From Bacteriovoracaceae bacterium (GTDB taxonomy: Bacteria; Bdellovibrionota; Bacteriovoracia; Bacteriovoracales; Bacteriovoracaceae), in the NCBI GenBank assembly GCA_013141065.1, contig JABFRR010000010.1:1-64000 (forward strand): a stretch of DNA of 64,000 nt. Reading direction: 5' to 3'. Numbering within the stretch: position 1 is the first letter of the stretch; every line of letters begins with the position of its first letter. Below the pieces are notes generated by a model, which saw only the letters and a program-made list of their open reading frames with translations, did not search any database and had not been told where the DNA came from. A program made the translations under genes and the position numbers. Below are positions 16,324 to 24,572 of the stretch, piece by piece.

Positions 16324-17229
16324 ATGAAGAAAATATTTTGCCTTTACGTGTGTCTTAATTTTTCCACACTTTATTGTTATGCCTCTACCTCCTCGGATGA
16401 AAAGCAATTTCCGAATCCAGGTCAGATCTATCTTCCGGGCAAAGACACAGGTTTTGCTCAATATGCAGCTAAGTCACTTCGAGGTACTAAAAAGATTGTC
16501 CTTACCTTCGACGATGGGCCTGATCTAGTGACCACGCCACTTTTACTCAATATTTTAAAACTACATAAAGTGACGGCTACCTTTTTTGTGCTTACAGAAA
16601 AAATTAATGACCAAACTTACCCAATCATCAAGCGTATGATTAGTGAAGGGCACAATGTGGCCAGTCATCATCACGATCATGTCAGTAATGACTCTAAACC
16701 AGAGGCCGTTTTTAGAGCTGGGCTCGTGCAGTCTATCTCAACAACGGCCCGAATTTTAGAATTTGAAAATAGCTCCGCTCGAGAAATTTATTATCGTTTT
16801 CCCTATGGAGCTTATGGTTCAAAGACTCGAAACTACCATCACCTGAATGTTATGAAATCGGTTTCAAACGATCTTTTTGGCGAGAACTGTATTAATTTTG
16901 CTTTTTGGGACATCGATACAGTTGATTGGCTTCCTGAAATGAGTCCACAAGATATTAAAGCAAACGTGCTTGCCAATATCTTTGGTGGAACAGGTTTTGA
17001 TTTTAAAAGAAACTCAAATGGAAGTTACAGTAAAGTTAAAAAGGTTATCAATAAACCGTTAGGAGGCGGTGTCGTTCTTATGCATGATGTGCATAAACGC
17101 ACGGTCGATTCTATTGACTTACTTTTGAATGAATTAAAACAAAGACAAGTTGAAATTGTTTCACTTCAAAGCGTAGATGAATATTCTTATAATGGGCTTG
17201 AGTGCCGGCTTATTAGTCCCAACCCATAA
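16324..17229 (+). CDS. Secreted polysaccharide deacetylase (NodB domain)
   Basis: This family removes acetyl groups from GlcNAc or MurNAc in peptidoglycan, chitin or other glycans. The 301-residue protein has a signal-like N-terminus, the catalytic motif LTFDDGPD (Asp63/Asp64), the metal-binding HHHDH segment (115-119), a YRFPYGAYG motif and a late VLMHDVH. All NodB motifs 1-3 are intact. It overlaps the convergent glycine-zipper lipoprotein gene by 17 bp. A peptidoglycan deacetylase would fit a predatory life style that marks prey cell wall, but the substrate is not visible. Confidence 0.9.
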   Translation: MKKIFCLYVCLNFSTLYCYASTSSDEKQFPNPGQIYLPGKDTGFAQYAAKSLRGTKKIVLTFDDGPDLVTTPLLLNILKLHKVTATFFVLTEKINDQTYPIIKRMISEGHNVASHHHDHVSNDSKPEAVFRAGLVQSISTTARILEFENSSAREIYYRFPYGAYGSKTRNYHHLNVMKSVSNDLFGENCINFAFWDIDTVDWLPEMSPQDIKANVLANIFGGTGFDFKRNSNGSYSKVKKVINKPLGGGVVLMHDVHKRTVDSIDLLLNELKQRQVEIVSLQSVDEYSYNGLECRLISPNP

Positions 17230-17608
17230 CATGATAACCTTGATCGGCTAAACATTTGTTCACATAACGATGTTTAATTTCATCAGGACTGAGTGCACCT
17301 GAGACTGCTCCACCAGTTCCTCCGATGGCCGCACCTCTTGCTGCGCCACCTGCGATATCTCCAAAAAAGACACCCGTTACAGCACCCATGGCACCACCAA
17401 CGGCAGCTCCAAATCCAGCACTTTTTGCAATTTTCTTTCCTTCATTTGAATCTAAATAATCGTCTGCCAATTTTAAACATTTGTCGATATCAGCTTCAGA
17501 AGCGACTTTACCTTTAGATTTTAAAACATCATTCGGATAAAGTTTGGGCCTAGACGAACAAGAGCTCAAAAGAAAGATGGTGAGAATCAAAAGTTGTATT
17601 TGTTTCAT
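17213..17608 (-). CDS. Glycine-zipper lipoprotein
   Basis: The 131-residue protein has a lipoprotein signal ending in LLSSC, then a polar region with a conserved-looking Cys, and a glycine-zipper helix pair (AAVGGAMGAVTGVFFGDIAG and the following AAIGGTGGAVSGAL). A second Cys lies near the C-terminus and may pair with the first. Glycine-zipper lipoproteins of the YMGG/SlyB type sit in the outer membrane and stabilise it. It precedes the sterol-desaturase-like gene in reverse orientation with 18 bp between them. Confidence 0.8.
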   Translation of the reverse strand: MKQIQLLILTIFLLSSCSSRPKLYPNDVLKSKGKVASEADIDKCLKLADDYLDSNEGKKIAKSAGFGAAVGGAMGAVTGVFFGDIAGGAARGAAIGGTGGAVSGALSPDEIKHRYVNKCLADQGYHVMGWD

Positions 17609-17626
17609 TTATTTTTCCTATTTAAT

Positions 17627-18367
17627 TTAAATTCCAATAATTTCTTTCCATGCAGACTTAGTTTCATTTTTAACTCCTAGGCTATAATCTGGAGTTACAT
17701 TCTCAGGATTTTCATATGTGCCAAAGAGTCGATCCCAAAATGAAAAAATGGTAGCTATATTTTTTAAGCGTTTGCCATTTGAAGCATGATGAAGTCGATG
17801 AATTCTCGGAGTCACAAAGATCCACTCAATATATGGATGACTTAATTTTGCGTTTGTATGTTGATAGAAATTTGTGATTAATCCGATAGAAAGATAAATC
17901 AATAATTCAAAAGAATTAAGATTAAATAAAACTATCCCAACAGTTATTCTTGAAAAAATAAACGAAGCGTAATGGCCAAGACTAGCTCTCAAGCCTGAAA
18001 ACCAATAAAGCTCTTCTATACGATGGTGGTGGATGTGTGTTTTCCAAAACCAGTTTTGCTTATGCATATGAAAGTGAATCCAATAATTAAAAAAATCTGT
18101 GATGAGTGTCGCCAGAATAATTTTGATTACAGAATTTTGAGAGTGGATAATCGCTAGAAAACTTAAATCTAGTTCGCGGTAAAGATGTATGAGGGGAGTT
18201 GAGAGAAAAACACCGCAAAGTGAAAGTAAAAAAAAAGCCAGTATATCTTTTGAAAATCCAGTTTTTAAATTTATTTTTCTTTCAGGCAAGATGCTCTCAA
18301 GCGTTTGAAATATTACCCCAAGGGCAATAAAGACAAAATTGAGAATCATCGAATGAGTTGGAGTCAT
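17627..18367 (-). CDS. Sterol desaturase / fatty acid hydroxylase family membrane protein
   Basis: The 246-residue polytopic protein has the three His clusters that ligate a di-iron centre: HFHMHK, HIHHHR and HRLHHAS. This defines the fatty acid hydroxylase superfamily, which oxygenates lipids or carotenoids using O2 and two electrons. The substrate cannot be told; bacterial members modify membrane lipids, ornithine lipids or carotenoids. It is transcribed toward the glycine-zipper lipoprotein gene. Confidence 0.88.
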   Translation of the reverse strand: MTPTHSMILNFVFIALGVIFQTLESILPERKINLKTGFSKDILAFFLLSLCGVFLSTPLIHLYRELDLSFLAIIHSQNSVIKIILATLITDFFNYWIHFHMHKQNWFWKTHIHHHRIEELYWFSGLRASLGHYASFIFSRITVGIVLFNLNSFELLIYLSIGLITNFYQHTNAKLSHPYIEWIFVTPRIHRLHHASNGKRLKNIATIFSFWDRLFGTYENPENVTPDYSLGVKNETKSAWKEIIGI

Positions 18368-18386
18368 GAACTAATGGTAGCAAATT

Positions 18387-18482
18387 TTATAAGACGGATA
18401 AAGTAAACTGCACTAAGTGGAGGATAAAGTTTAGTGAGATAATGAGTAAAATAGTTCCAAGCCAAGATAGTTGATTCGTCAT
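18387..18482 (-). CDS. Candidate 31-residue single-helix membrane peptide
   Basis: The frame starts at an ATG preceded by GAGAGAGGAAAAAA, a good ribosome-binding site, and encodes MTNQLSWLGTIL followed by further hydrophobic residues, i.e. one membrane helix. It lies between two minus-strand genes. Such very small proteins are common but hard to prove from one sequence. No family is recognised. Confidence 0.35.
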   Translation of the reverse strand: MTNQLSWLGTILLIISLNFILHLVQFTLSVL

Positions 18483-18596
18483 TTTTTTCCTCTCTCGTTA
18501 ATACCTATTCCTAGGCTAGGCGAAGACTTAAGAAAAATAAAGCGTAATTTTTACGTAACTTTGAAATAGTTTTAAAATGTCAAAGATTACAATGTC

Positions 18597-18896
18597 TTAC
18601 TCATCATAGTTGACTGGTTTTATTGTATATATAACGTCATTTGTACTTTTGTTTTTGATTTCTTTGGGGGCTTCATCAAGCATATCTTTTTTAGAGATTT
18701 TAATGAGTTCGGCGGTTAGCTGTCTGACAATTTCTTTTTGTTGTTGACGATCAAATCGCTTTTTTTCAGTGGGGGAGCGCTTTCCCTTCTTTTTATCAAC
18801 GATGGCAGTTTGAATGTCATTGGCACTGGTGAAAGGGTCTAAATTTTTTTTCAATTTTGCTTTCTTTGACATTAATAAATCATACCTAAACTTCAT
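18597..18896 (-). CDS. Small basic hypothetical protein
   Basis: The frame encodes up to 99 residues, highly charged and rich in Lys, Gln and Arg, with no membrane segment or signal. The probable start is the second Met (18872), giving MSKKAKLKKNL and 91 residues; the first eight codons look unlike coding sequence. The central KKRFDRQQQKEIVRQLTAELI should form an amphipathic helix. A nucleic-acid or ribosome-associated role would fit the charge, but I recognise no family. It is divergent from the TerC gene. Confidence 0.55.
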   Translation of the reverse strand: MKFRYDLLMSKKAKLKKNLDPFTSANDIQTAIVDKKKGKRSPTEKKRFDRQQQKEIVRQLTAELIKISKKDMLDEAPKEIKNKSTNDVIYTIKPVNYDE

Positions 18897-18966
18897 GTCT
18901 TTTCAAATAGAACTTCTAGAATTAGTATTGTATTTTAATTATTTGTTAATTTTATAGGAATTAAAT

Positions 18967-19692
18967 ATGTTTGAGTTTACAAACGAAGTTCTCATTTCAC
19001 TTCTCACACTTACTTTGATGGAAATTGTCCTAGGTATTGATAATATAATTTTTATCGCCATTTTGGTTGCTAAGCTTCCTGAACATCAACAAGAAAAAAT
19101 TAGAAATATCGGAATAGGACTAGCACTTGTCATACGCATTATTCTGTTATTTTCTATCAGCTGGATTATGACACTCAAAGAACCACTCTTTTTTGTCATG
19201 GCAAAGTCATTTTCAGGACGCGACTTGATTTTATTGGGTGGAGGTCTATTTCTTATTGCTAAATCCACATTCGAAATTCATCACAAGGTTGAAGGGGATC
19301 CTGAGCACGCCTTACCAGCAGAGGCTAAGTCTAAAAAGAAAGCGAGTGCAGGGGCTATGCTCGCTCAGATTCTTGTTCTAGATATTGTTTTTTCTCTTGA
19401 TTCAGTTATCACCGCAGTAGGTATGGTTAGTCAGGTGAGTATAATGGTCGTAGCGATGGTCGCTTCAATGATAGTTATGTTGGCGTCAGCCGGAAGCATC
19501 AGTGGATTTGTTGAAAAACATCCAACGGTTAAAATATTAGCACTTTCATTTCTCTTACTTATTGGTGTCATGCTAGTCGCTGAAGGTATGGGACAACATG
19601 TATCCAAAGGTTATATTTACTTTGCAATGGCCTTTTCACTCGTTGTTGAAACTCTCAATATTCGCTATAAATCTAAGCAATTAAAAACTTAA
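18967..19692 (+). CDS. TerC-family membrane protein
   Basis: The 241-residue protein has about seven membrane helices and the two TerC signatures EIVLGIDNIIFIAIL and LDIVFSLDSVITAVGM, each with an intramembrane acidic residue pair. Members such as Alx and MeeF export manganese, often to help metallate secreted proteins. The tellurite name is historical. Its 3' end overlaps the convergent glycosyltransferase by 4 bp. TTATAGGAAT provides the ribosome-binding site. Confidence 0.93.
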   Translation: MFEFTNEVLISLLTLTLMEIVLGIDNIIFIAILVAKLPEHQQEKIRNIGIGLALVIRIILLFSISWIMTLKEPLFFVMAKSFSGRDLILLGGGLFLIAKSTFEIHHKVEGDPEHALPAEAKSKKKASAGAMLAQILVLDIVFSLDSVITAVGMVSQVSIMVVAMVASMIVMLASAGSISGFVEKHPTVKILALSFLLLIGVMLVAEGMGQHVSKGYIYFAMAFSLVVETLNIRYKSKQLKT

Positions 19693-20525
19693 AGGATAAT
19701 TGAATGAGCAAGTAGCAGCTGCTCAATTTCAGCAAATTGGATTTGATTATTGTATTTTTTATAATTTGATAATAGTAGTTTACTCTTTTTAATGATCACT
19801 TCGGTAATTTTTAATTTTTGTAAACTACAGACTTCTTTATTTTTTAAAAGATTAAATAGTGATTTAATTCTCCAGTAATCCATGGCCACAAACTTTATAG
19901 AGAGCTGATCCGCATGACCGCCATATTTATTTATAAGCGGGCTCGAAATGTATATCACATCCCGAGAGACTAAAACCTTAAGCCAAAGATCGTAGTCTTC
20001 ACATACAGTCATAGAAGTATCAAATCCCCCAAGACTTAAAAATAAATCTCTTTTTATGACAACGGTAGATGGAGAAATGAGACAGTGTTCGAGGGATCTT
20101 TGAAAGAGATCAGTTGAATTTTTATTATGTTTTAGCTTGGGATTGACTCTTACTCCATTTCTAATCCAAATTTCTTCAGAGTGTATAAATTGGCAGTCTG
20201 GATTTTTTGTCAGGTGTTTTACTTGTTCATCAAGTTTTAAAGGTAACCACTCATCATCAGAATCTAGAAAACTAACATATTGAGAATTTCCCAATGCTAC
20301 TCCAATATTTCTCGCATGAGAAACGCCCTGGCTTACTTCAAGAAAGTGATAATGAAAACGAGGATCATTAATGTATTTTTCTTTTATAAGAGCAGTTTCA
20401 TCTGTTGAAGCATCGTCGATTAAGTAAATTTGAAAATCGGTATACGTTTGATGAAAGATTGAGTTTAATGCGCGCTCAAGAGTGTGAGCGCGATTATATG
20501 TCGGAATAATAATATCAATTTGCAT
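19689..20525 (-). CDS. Family 2 glycosyltransferase
   Basis: The 278-residue cytoplasmic enzyme has a GT-A fold: IDIIIPTYNRA at the N-terminus, LIDDASTDET, and the metal-binding DSDDEWLP. It transfers an activated sugar, probably to a surface polysaccharide or glycolipid acceptor. The C-terminal 80 residues are less conserved. It follows the S4-like gene after 10 bp, though a functional link to that gene is not evident. Confidence 0.9.
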   Translation of the reverse strand: MQIDIIIPTYNRAHTLERALNSIFHQTYTDFQIYLIDDASTDETALIKEKYINDPRFHYHFLEVSQGVSHARNIGVALGNSQYVSFLDSDDEWLPLKLDEQVKHLTKNPDCQFIHSEEIWIRNGVRVNPKLKHNKNSTDLFQRSLEHCLISPSTVVIKRDLFLSLGGFDTSMTVCEDYDLWLKVLVSRDVIYISSPLINKYGGHADQLSIKFVAMDYWRIKSLFNLLKNKEVCSLQKLKITEVIIKKSKLLLSNYKKYNNQIQFAEIEQLLLAHSIIL

Positions 20526-20535
20526 GAGACGATCA

Positions 20536-20823
20536 CTAGAAACCTAAAATATCAACGTAGGTCGTACCTTTGGCTATTGCAGAGCTTGATTTTGCTCTTT
20601 GGCCTTTGATAAAAATTTTACTGTTGGTAAATAGCTCTTTAAGTGCTCCACGTGAGATGACTTTCAGACTTGGGTTTTCATCTTGATCGCGAAGCGCTTG
20701 AAGTAAAACGTTATCCATTCTATTTTCACGGTAATTTAAGTTAATTGTAGCTCTAAATGACTTTGGAGGTCTTGGAGGTATCATTGATTCTTGTTGTGTT
20801 GATTCTACTAGTTGCTCAGTCAT
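20536..20823 (-). CDS. Small protein with S4-like RNA-binding fold
   Basis: The 95-residue protein has a proline-rich N-terminal tail (PPRPPKS) and then a region resembling the S4 domain: NVLLQALRD, SRGALKELFTNSKIFIKG, and a final GTTYVDILGF strand in the place of the S4 GDxIxV element. S4 domains bind structured RNA, for example in Hsp15, RluA-family and ribosomal S4 proteins. The match is by pattern only. No catalytic domain is attached. Confidence 0.6.
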   Translation of the reverse strand: MTEQLVESTQQESMIPPRPPKSFRATINLNYRENRMDNVLLQALRDQDENPSLKVISRGALKELFTNSKIFIKGQRAKSSSAIAKGTTYVDILGF

Positions 20824-20907
20824 AATGGTCTCCGAAATCGATTTTTTGGCACTCTGCCATATTTCTGGAGCTTTGTCGATAGCTTGTGAGCATGCTATGC
20901 TTTTTGC

Positions 20908-21447
20908 ATGAATAAGAGTCTAAGTCTCACAAAATACTGGCTAGAGCATATCATTATTGGCCTTGATCTCTGTCCATTTGCCCAAATACCTTTTAAAGAA
21001 GGGCGAATTCATGTGACGGTTTATGAAGAAAGTGACGAGGAAGGCGTCATTAAATCCTTCACTCTTGAATGCGAAAGACTTTTTATTGAGGGTGCTTCAA
21101 AAATTTCGACTACTCTGATCGCCTTTCCCAATTTCACTCAGGATTTTTTAGAGTTTAATGATTTTGTGGGTGATCTGGAATATTTATTGGAAGAGGCGGG
21201 ATTAAGCAATGTCTTTCAATTGGTGGCTTTTCATCCCAATTTTTATTTTGAGGGCCTAAAAAGCAATGACCTGGCCAATTATGTCAATCGCTCTCCTTAT
21301 CCTGTCGTTCATATGATTCGAGTTGAAGAAATGAAAAAAGCTGTCGATGAATTAAAAAAGGGAGAACAGGTTTCTTTTTTTAATGAAAAAAAATTAAAAG
21401 CGCTTTCTCCCGAAAAAATCAAAGAACTTTTTTACTACCTGACTTAG
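20908..21447 (+). CDS. DUF1415 family protein
   Basis: The 179-residue cytoplasmic protein matches DUF1415: an early LDLCPFAQ with a conserved Cys, LIAFPNF, FQLVAFHPNFYFEG, and NYVNRSPYPVVHMIRV. The conserved Cys, His and Arg residues suggest an enzyme, but the family has no established activity. Its 3' end overlaps the convergent phospholipase-D-like gene by 29 bp. Confidence 0.85.
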   Translation: MNKSLSLTKYWLEHIIIGLDLCPFAQIPFKEGRIHVTVYEESDEEGVIKSFTLECERLFIEGASKISTTLIAFPNFTQDFLEFNDFVGDLEYLLEEAGLSNVFQLVAFHPNFYFEGLKSNDLANYVNRSPYPVVHMIRVEEMKKAVDELKKGEQVSFFNEKKLKALSPEKIKELFYYLT

Positions 21448-23338
21448 AGGCAAATGGTTTTTCTTCCTTTGACCGCGGCCAAAGACGGTTATCAAATTCT
21501 CGATTGAAAAGTTCTGCAGCTTTCACACCCTCTTTTAGATTTTGAATTGAAATGAGGTTTTCATCATTTTTATCATTTCCACCAGAGCTCCAGTTTTGTG
21601 AACCTACTATTAACTGTTCAGCAATCATGGACCCATTATATTGTTTGCGAGTTAAGGATCCCGCCTTGTAATGGTTTTTTCCAGTCCAAGTGCTTACTCT
21701 CACTGTTAAGCTCCCAGGTTTTTCATATCGAGATTGATCAATTTTTTGGAGATAAGGATTATTCATATGAACATTTAACTTAGCATCTCGAATCCAAGAA
21801 GTGAGACCGTGGCCAAGGCGTCGATCAAAGGCGATTTTCACATGTGCACCTCTGGCCACTGCAAATTGCATCGCTCGAATAATTTCATAGCCAGTGCCAC
21901 CGAACATTGAAATACGTATTTCATCACCTTCTTTTGCCGAGAGGAGCATCGGGAGAATAACTCTGTGTTCCGCATCGTCTGTCGGAGCAAAGTGAACTCG
22001 AAGTTGAGTGCCATCATCAAAAGTAAAAAATCTTTTTGCACGTGGGTATTTTGCACGATGAAATCTTCCCACTAAGATTTGCTCATCATTCATCGATTTT
22101 GTGACAAGCTTACTTTTAACTGAGATTGTTTTATCAAACTCAAACATCATATTAAATTGATCTAAGAAGCTCTCTGCGATAGGAGTATTTTTAATATAGA
22201 CTGCCATATTAGCGTTTGCTTCAAGACCCATACAATTTTTTGAAATATTTGCTGTCCCTGTCCATACAGATTTTTCACCAACGGCATTTTCTAGTACTGC
22301 AAATTTATTGTGCATAATTCCGCCAGTAGACCATTCAATTCGCGCTTTGGATTCATCGGCGTTTTGAATGTTGCGGTTAAGTTCTTTTAAAAAAGAAGGA
22401 GTTCCGTTATATTGAAATGTTAAGGGCATTTGGGGAACATCCCCAATTTTATTTCCTGAACCAAAAATATATTTATCAGGATTTTCATCACGGTTCGTAT
22501 AACTAAAAATATAAGGATACCCACCTTTGGCAAAACCCATGACGTCGACAACTGATCTCACGTTAGTAAAAGAGTTCTGGCTTTTAGCAATGATAGCTGA
22601 ATAAACATTTTTCATACTTCCGTGGATGTCATCAATTCCATAGAGCGCCAGAGAAAGACTTTTTTCGGCATCTTTACTAATTTTTTCTGTGAATACATCT
22701 GAAAGTCCCGACCTTGGACTCCCGTCCCATGCTTGCGTAAAATACACACTCATGTCGAGTGAGCTCCCAGCATAAATGGGTGAGCTCACATCAGATTTTT
22801 CAACTCGAAAATCAGCAGTAGGTTTAAACACAGGTGATTTCTCAAGGCACTCCCAATCCGTCATGACTGGGCAATTTAAAAACTGCATCGACGAATGAAA
22901 GAGTCTTAGTACGGCACGAAGATTTGATGGAGTATTATCTATTTCCTCACCACCGGTGTCTCCATCATCTCCTTTAGAAGCTGGTAATGCAGAAGTAACT
23001 GGTGCAAGTTCTGATTCACTTTCACTAATGACAGCAGCATTTGCTTTTTTGAGGTCATTGGCCGTGAGACCTAAAAATAGCATGTAGTCTAAATAAAGCC
23101 TGGCATGAGCATCAACTTCTTCAGGTGTTTTTCCTTTTGTTCTATTTTTAATTGATTTTTTTAATTCAATAAGCATCTCTGGATCTGCTTGAACAATTTT
23201 GGGCAATAAAGAAATTATCCCTGGCGAGCTTTCGTTTGCACTTGAAGCTGTCTGGCGAGAGGGCGAGTTCGCGCAAGAATTTAATAAAATAAGAGAGATG
23301 ATTAAAAGTGGTGAAAGTAATTTTATGGAAAACCTCAA
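21419..23338 (-). CDS. Phospholipase D-like lipoprotein
   Basis: The 639-residue protein has a lipoprotein signal (LILLNSC), a low-complexity linker and two PLD-type half-sites: HNKFAVLE with TGTANIS, and HYKAGSLT with VGSQNWS. Each HxK motif is followed by the expected Ser/Asn. Two such sites form one active centre that cleaves phosphodiesters in lipids or nucleic acids. The frame opens at TTG within a long palindrome; there is no ribosome-binding site before it, whereas TGAGG lies ahead of an in-frame ATA a few codons later, so the start is unusual either way. Confidence 0.85.
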   Translation of the reverse strand: MRFSIKLLSPLLIISLILLNSCANSPSRQTASSANESSPGIISLLPKIVQADPEMLIELKKSIKNRTKGKTPEEVDAHARLYLDYMLFLGLTANDLKKANAAVISESESELAPVTSALPASKGDDGDTGGEEIDNTPSNLRAVLRLFHSSMQFLNCPVMTDWECLEKSPVFKPTADFRVEKSDVSSPIYAGSSLDMSVYFTQAWDGSPRSGLSDVFTEKISKDAEKSLSLALYGIDDIHGSMKNVYSAIIAKSQNSFTNVRSVVDVMGFAKGGYPYIFSYTNRDENPDKYIFGSGNKIGDVPQMPLTFQYNGTPSFLKELNRNIQNADESKARIEWSTGGIMHNKFAVLENAVGEKSVWTGTANISKNCMGLEANANMAVYIKNTPIAESFLDQFNMMFEFDKTISVKSKLVTKSMNDEQILVGRFHRAKYPRAKRFFTFDDGTQLRVHFAPTDDAEHRVILPMLLSAKEGDEIRISMFGGTGYEIIRAMQFAVARGAHVKIAFDRRLGHGLTSWIRDAKLNVHMNNPYLQKIDQSRYEKPGSLTVRVSTWTGKNHYKAGSLTRKQYNGSMIAEQLIVGSQNWSSGGNDKNDENLISIQNLKEGVKAAELFNREFDNRLWPRSKEEKPFASKSGSKKVL

Positions 23339-23362
23339 TTGTTAAGATCGTGTTAACAATTG
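23336..23362. repeat. 10-bp inverted repeat at the phospholipase-like gene start
   Basis: CAATTGTTAA and TTAACAATTG form a perfect inverted repeat with a 7-bp spacer (GATCGTG). It covers the start codon region of the PLD-like gene and could act as an operator or as an mRNA hairpin hiding the initiation region. Confidence 0.5.
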
Positions 23363-23433
23363 TGATTTTAACCAAGATTTGGTTAGGAATATAGTAGAGG
23401 AAGAATACTCAATTACCAGAGCGTTTTGAGAGG

Positions 23434-23859
23434 TTACTTGATACTAATCGACACCAATTCACCTGAAAGATTAAATCGAGATTCTAATTCAATTTTAACT
23501 TCCATCTCGGGATTAACGTAACCATGATTAATAACGTAACCGATAGTTTTTCCACTACTATTTTGAATTTCCGAAGAGAAAAAATAAATTTCATTAGTGT
23601 CTGCGTCTGGCAATATGGAAAGCTCTATCGCACCTAAAAAGGCAACATGCTCTGGAAGTATTGTGATTTTCTTACGAGTGTGAATTTTTAAGTTTGCTAA
23701 GAATTTAGCATCTTTAACTTTTGAACACGTCACTAGAGAGTCATATTTTGAAAGTCTCGCTCCCGGGCAAATTTCTTCAGAAATATTTGTGAGCTCTGTC
23801 GAGTAGGCGTAAGAAGTAGTTGAAATAAGAAATGTAATTAGAGTGAGAAGTAATTTCAT
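23434..23859 (-). CDS. Small secreted protein of unknown function
   Basis: The 141-residue product has a clear signal peptide (MKLLLTLITFLISTTSYA) and a mature part of about 120 residues with two cysteines (EEICPGARL and LVTCSKV) that could form a disulfide. The rest looks beta-rich. I recognise no family. It is divergent from the exported NADAR gene, and an inverted repeat lies between them. Confidence 0.65.
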   Translation of the reverse strand: MKLLLTLITFLISTTSYAYSTELTNISEEICPGARLSKYDSLVTCSKVKDAKFLANLKIHTRKKITILPEHVAFLGAIELSILPDADTNEIYFFSSEIQNSSGKTIGYVINHGYVNPEMEVKIELESRFNLSGELVSISIK

Positions 23860-23877
23860 AAAGCCTCTTTGGTATAA

Positions 23878-23896
23878 CTCTTAAGCGCGTTAAGAG
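23878..23896. promoter_or_regulatory. Inverted repeat between divergent genes
   Basis: CTCTTAA-GCGCG-TTAAGAG has 7-bp arms and a 5-bp spacer and lies 19 bp upstream of the minus-strand secreted protein. A second palindrome, ATCTAAAATTTAGAT, is at 23926-23940 on the side of the NADAR gene. Either may bind a regulator of the divergent pair. Confidence 0.35.
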
Positions 23897-23989
23897 CTTC
23901 TAGCTTTATAGTTAGTGTTTGTTAAATCTAAAATTTAGATAGTTGTAATCTGCTTGTAGAAGTTAGTGAAAAAGGGAATAATTTTTGGG

Positions 23990-24559
23990 ATGAAAAGACT
24001 CAAATGTTTTCAAAATTTTTTTCTTAGTGCATTTCTTATTATAGGTTTTGCTAGTCAATTACAGGCTGCAGACAGTGGCATACCCCATTACGAAAACTAC
24101 CCACCAACTCCCATTGTAGATTATCAAGAAGAGATACTTGATTTTTATTCAATTAAAAATAGTTATGGAGAGTTTTCAAATTTTGCTCTTTTTCCATTAG
24201 TGATTGATGGAGTGTCATGGCCCACCAGCGAACATTATTATCAGGCCCATAAATACCTAGAGCCTGAACTCATTGAAAAAGTTCGTCTTGCTTCCACACC
24301 AATGGAAGCAGCTAAAATGGGACGCGATCCTAATTTTCCTAAAAGAAGTGACTGGGATACCTATAAAGATGTGGCGATGGAAATTGCGGTAGTGGCAAAG
24401 TTTAATCAATATCCTGTATTGCAAGAATTATTAAAATCAACAAACAAGTCTTTTTTCTATGAACATACTAAAAATGACTGTTACTGGGGAGATTGTGGAG
24501 ATCGAACAGGTAAAAATAAGCTTGGTCTATTGCTGATGAAAATTAGGTCTACATTATAA
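23990..24559 (+). CDS. Exported NADAR-domain (YbiA-like) protein
   Basis: The mature part matches the NADAR/DUF1768 fold: FSNFALFPLVIDGVSWPTSEHYYQAHKY, AAKMGRD, and the C-terminal CYWGDCGDRTGKNKLGLLLM. YbiA-like members hydrolyse N-glycosidic bonds of riboflavin intermediates, and others reverse ADP-ribosylation of DNA guanine. Unlike those cytoplasmic proteins it starts with a signal peptide (FFLSAFLIIGFASQLQA then ADS). The frame can also open at GTG 23966, which adds eight residues; the ATG at 23990 gives a more typical signal peptide. It stands alone, with no ADP-ribosyltransferase gene next to it. Confidence 0.85.
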   Translation: MKRLKCFQNFFLSAFLIIGFASQLQAADSGIPHYENYPPTPIVDYQEEILDFYSIKNSYGEFSNFALFPLVIDGVSWPTSEHYYQAHKYLEPELIEKVRLASTPMEAAKMGRDPNFPKRSDWDTYKDVAMEIAVVAKFNQYPVLQELLKSTNKSFFYEHTKNDCYWGDCGDRTGKNKLGLLLMKIRSTL

Positions 24560-24572
24560 TCATAATTATATT

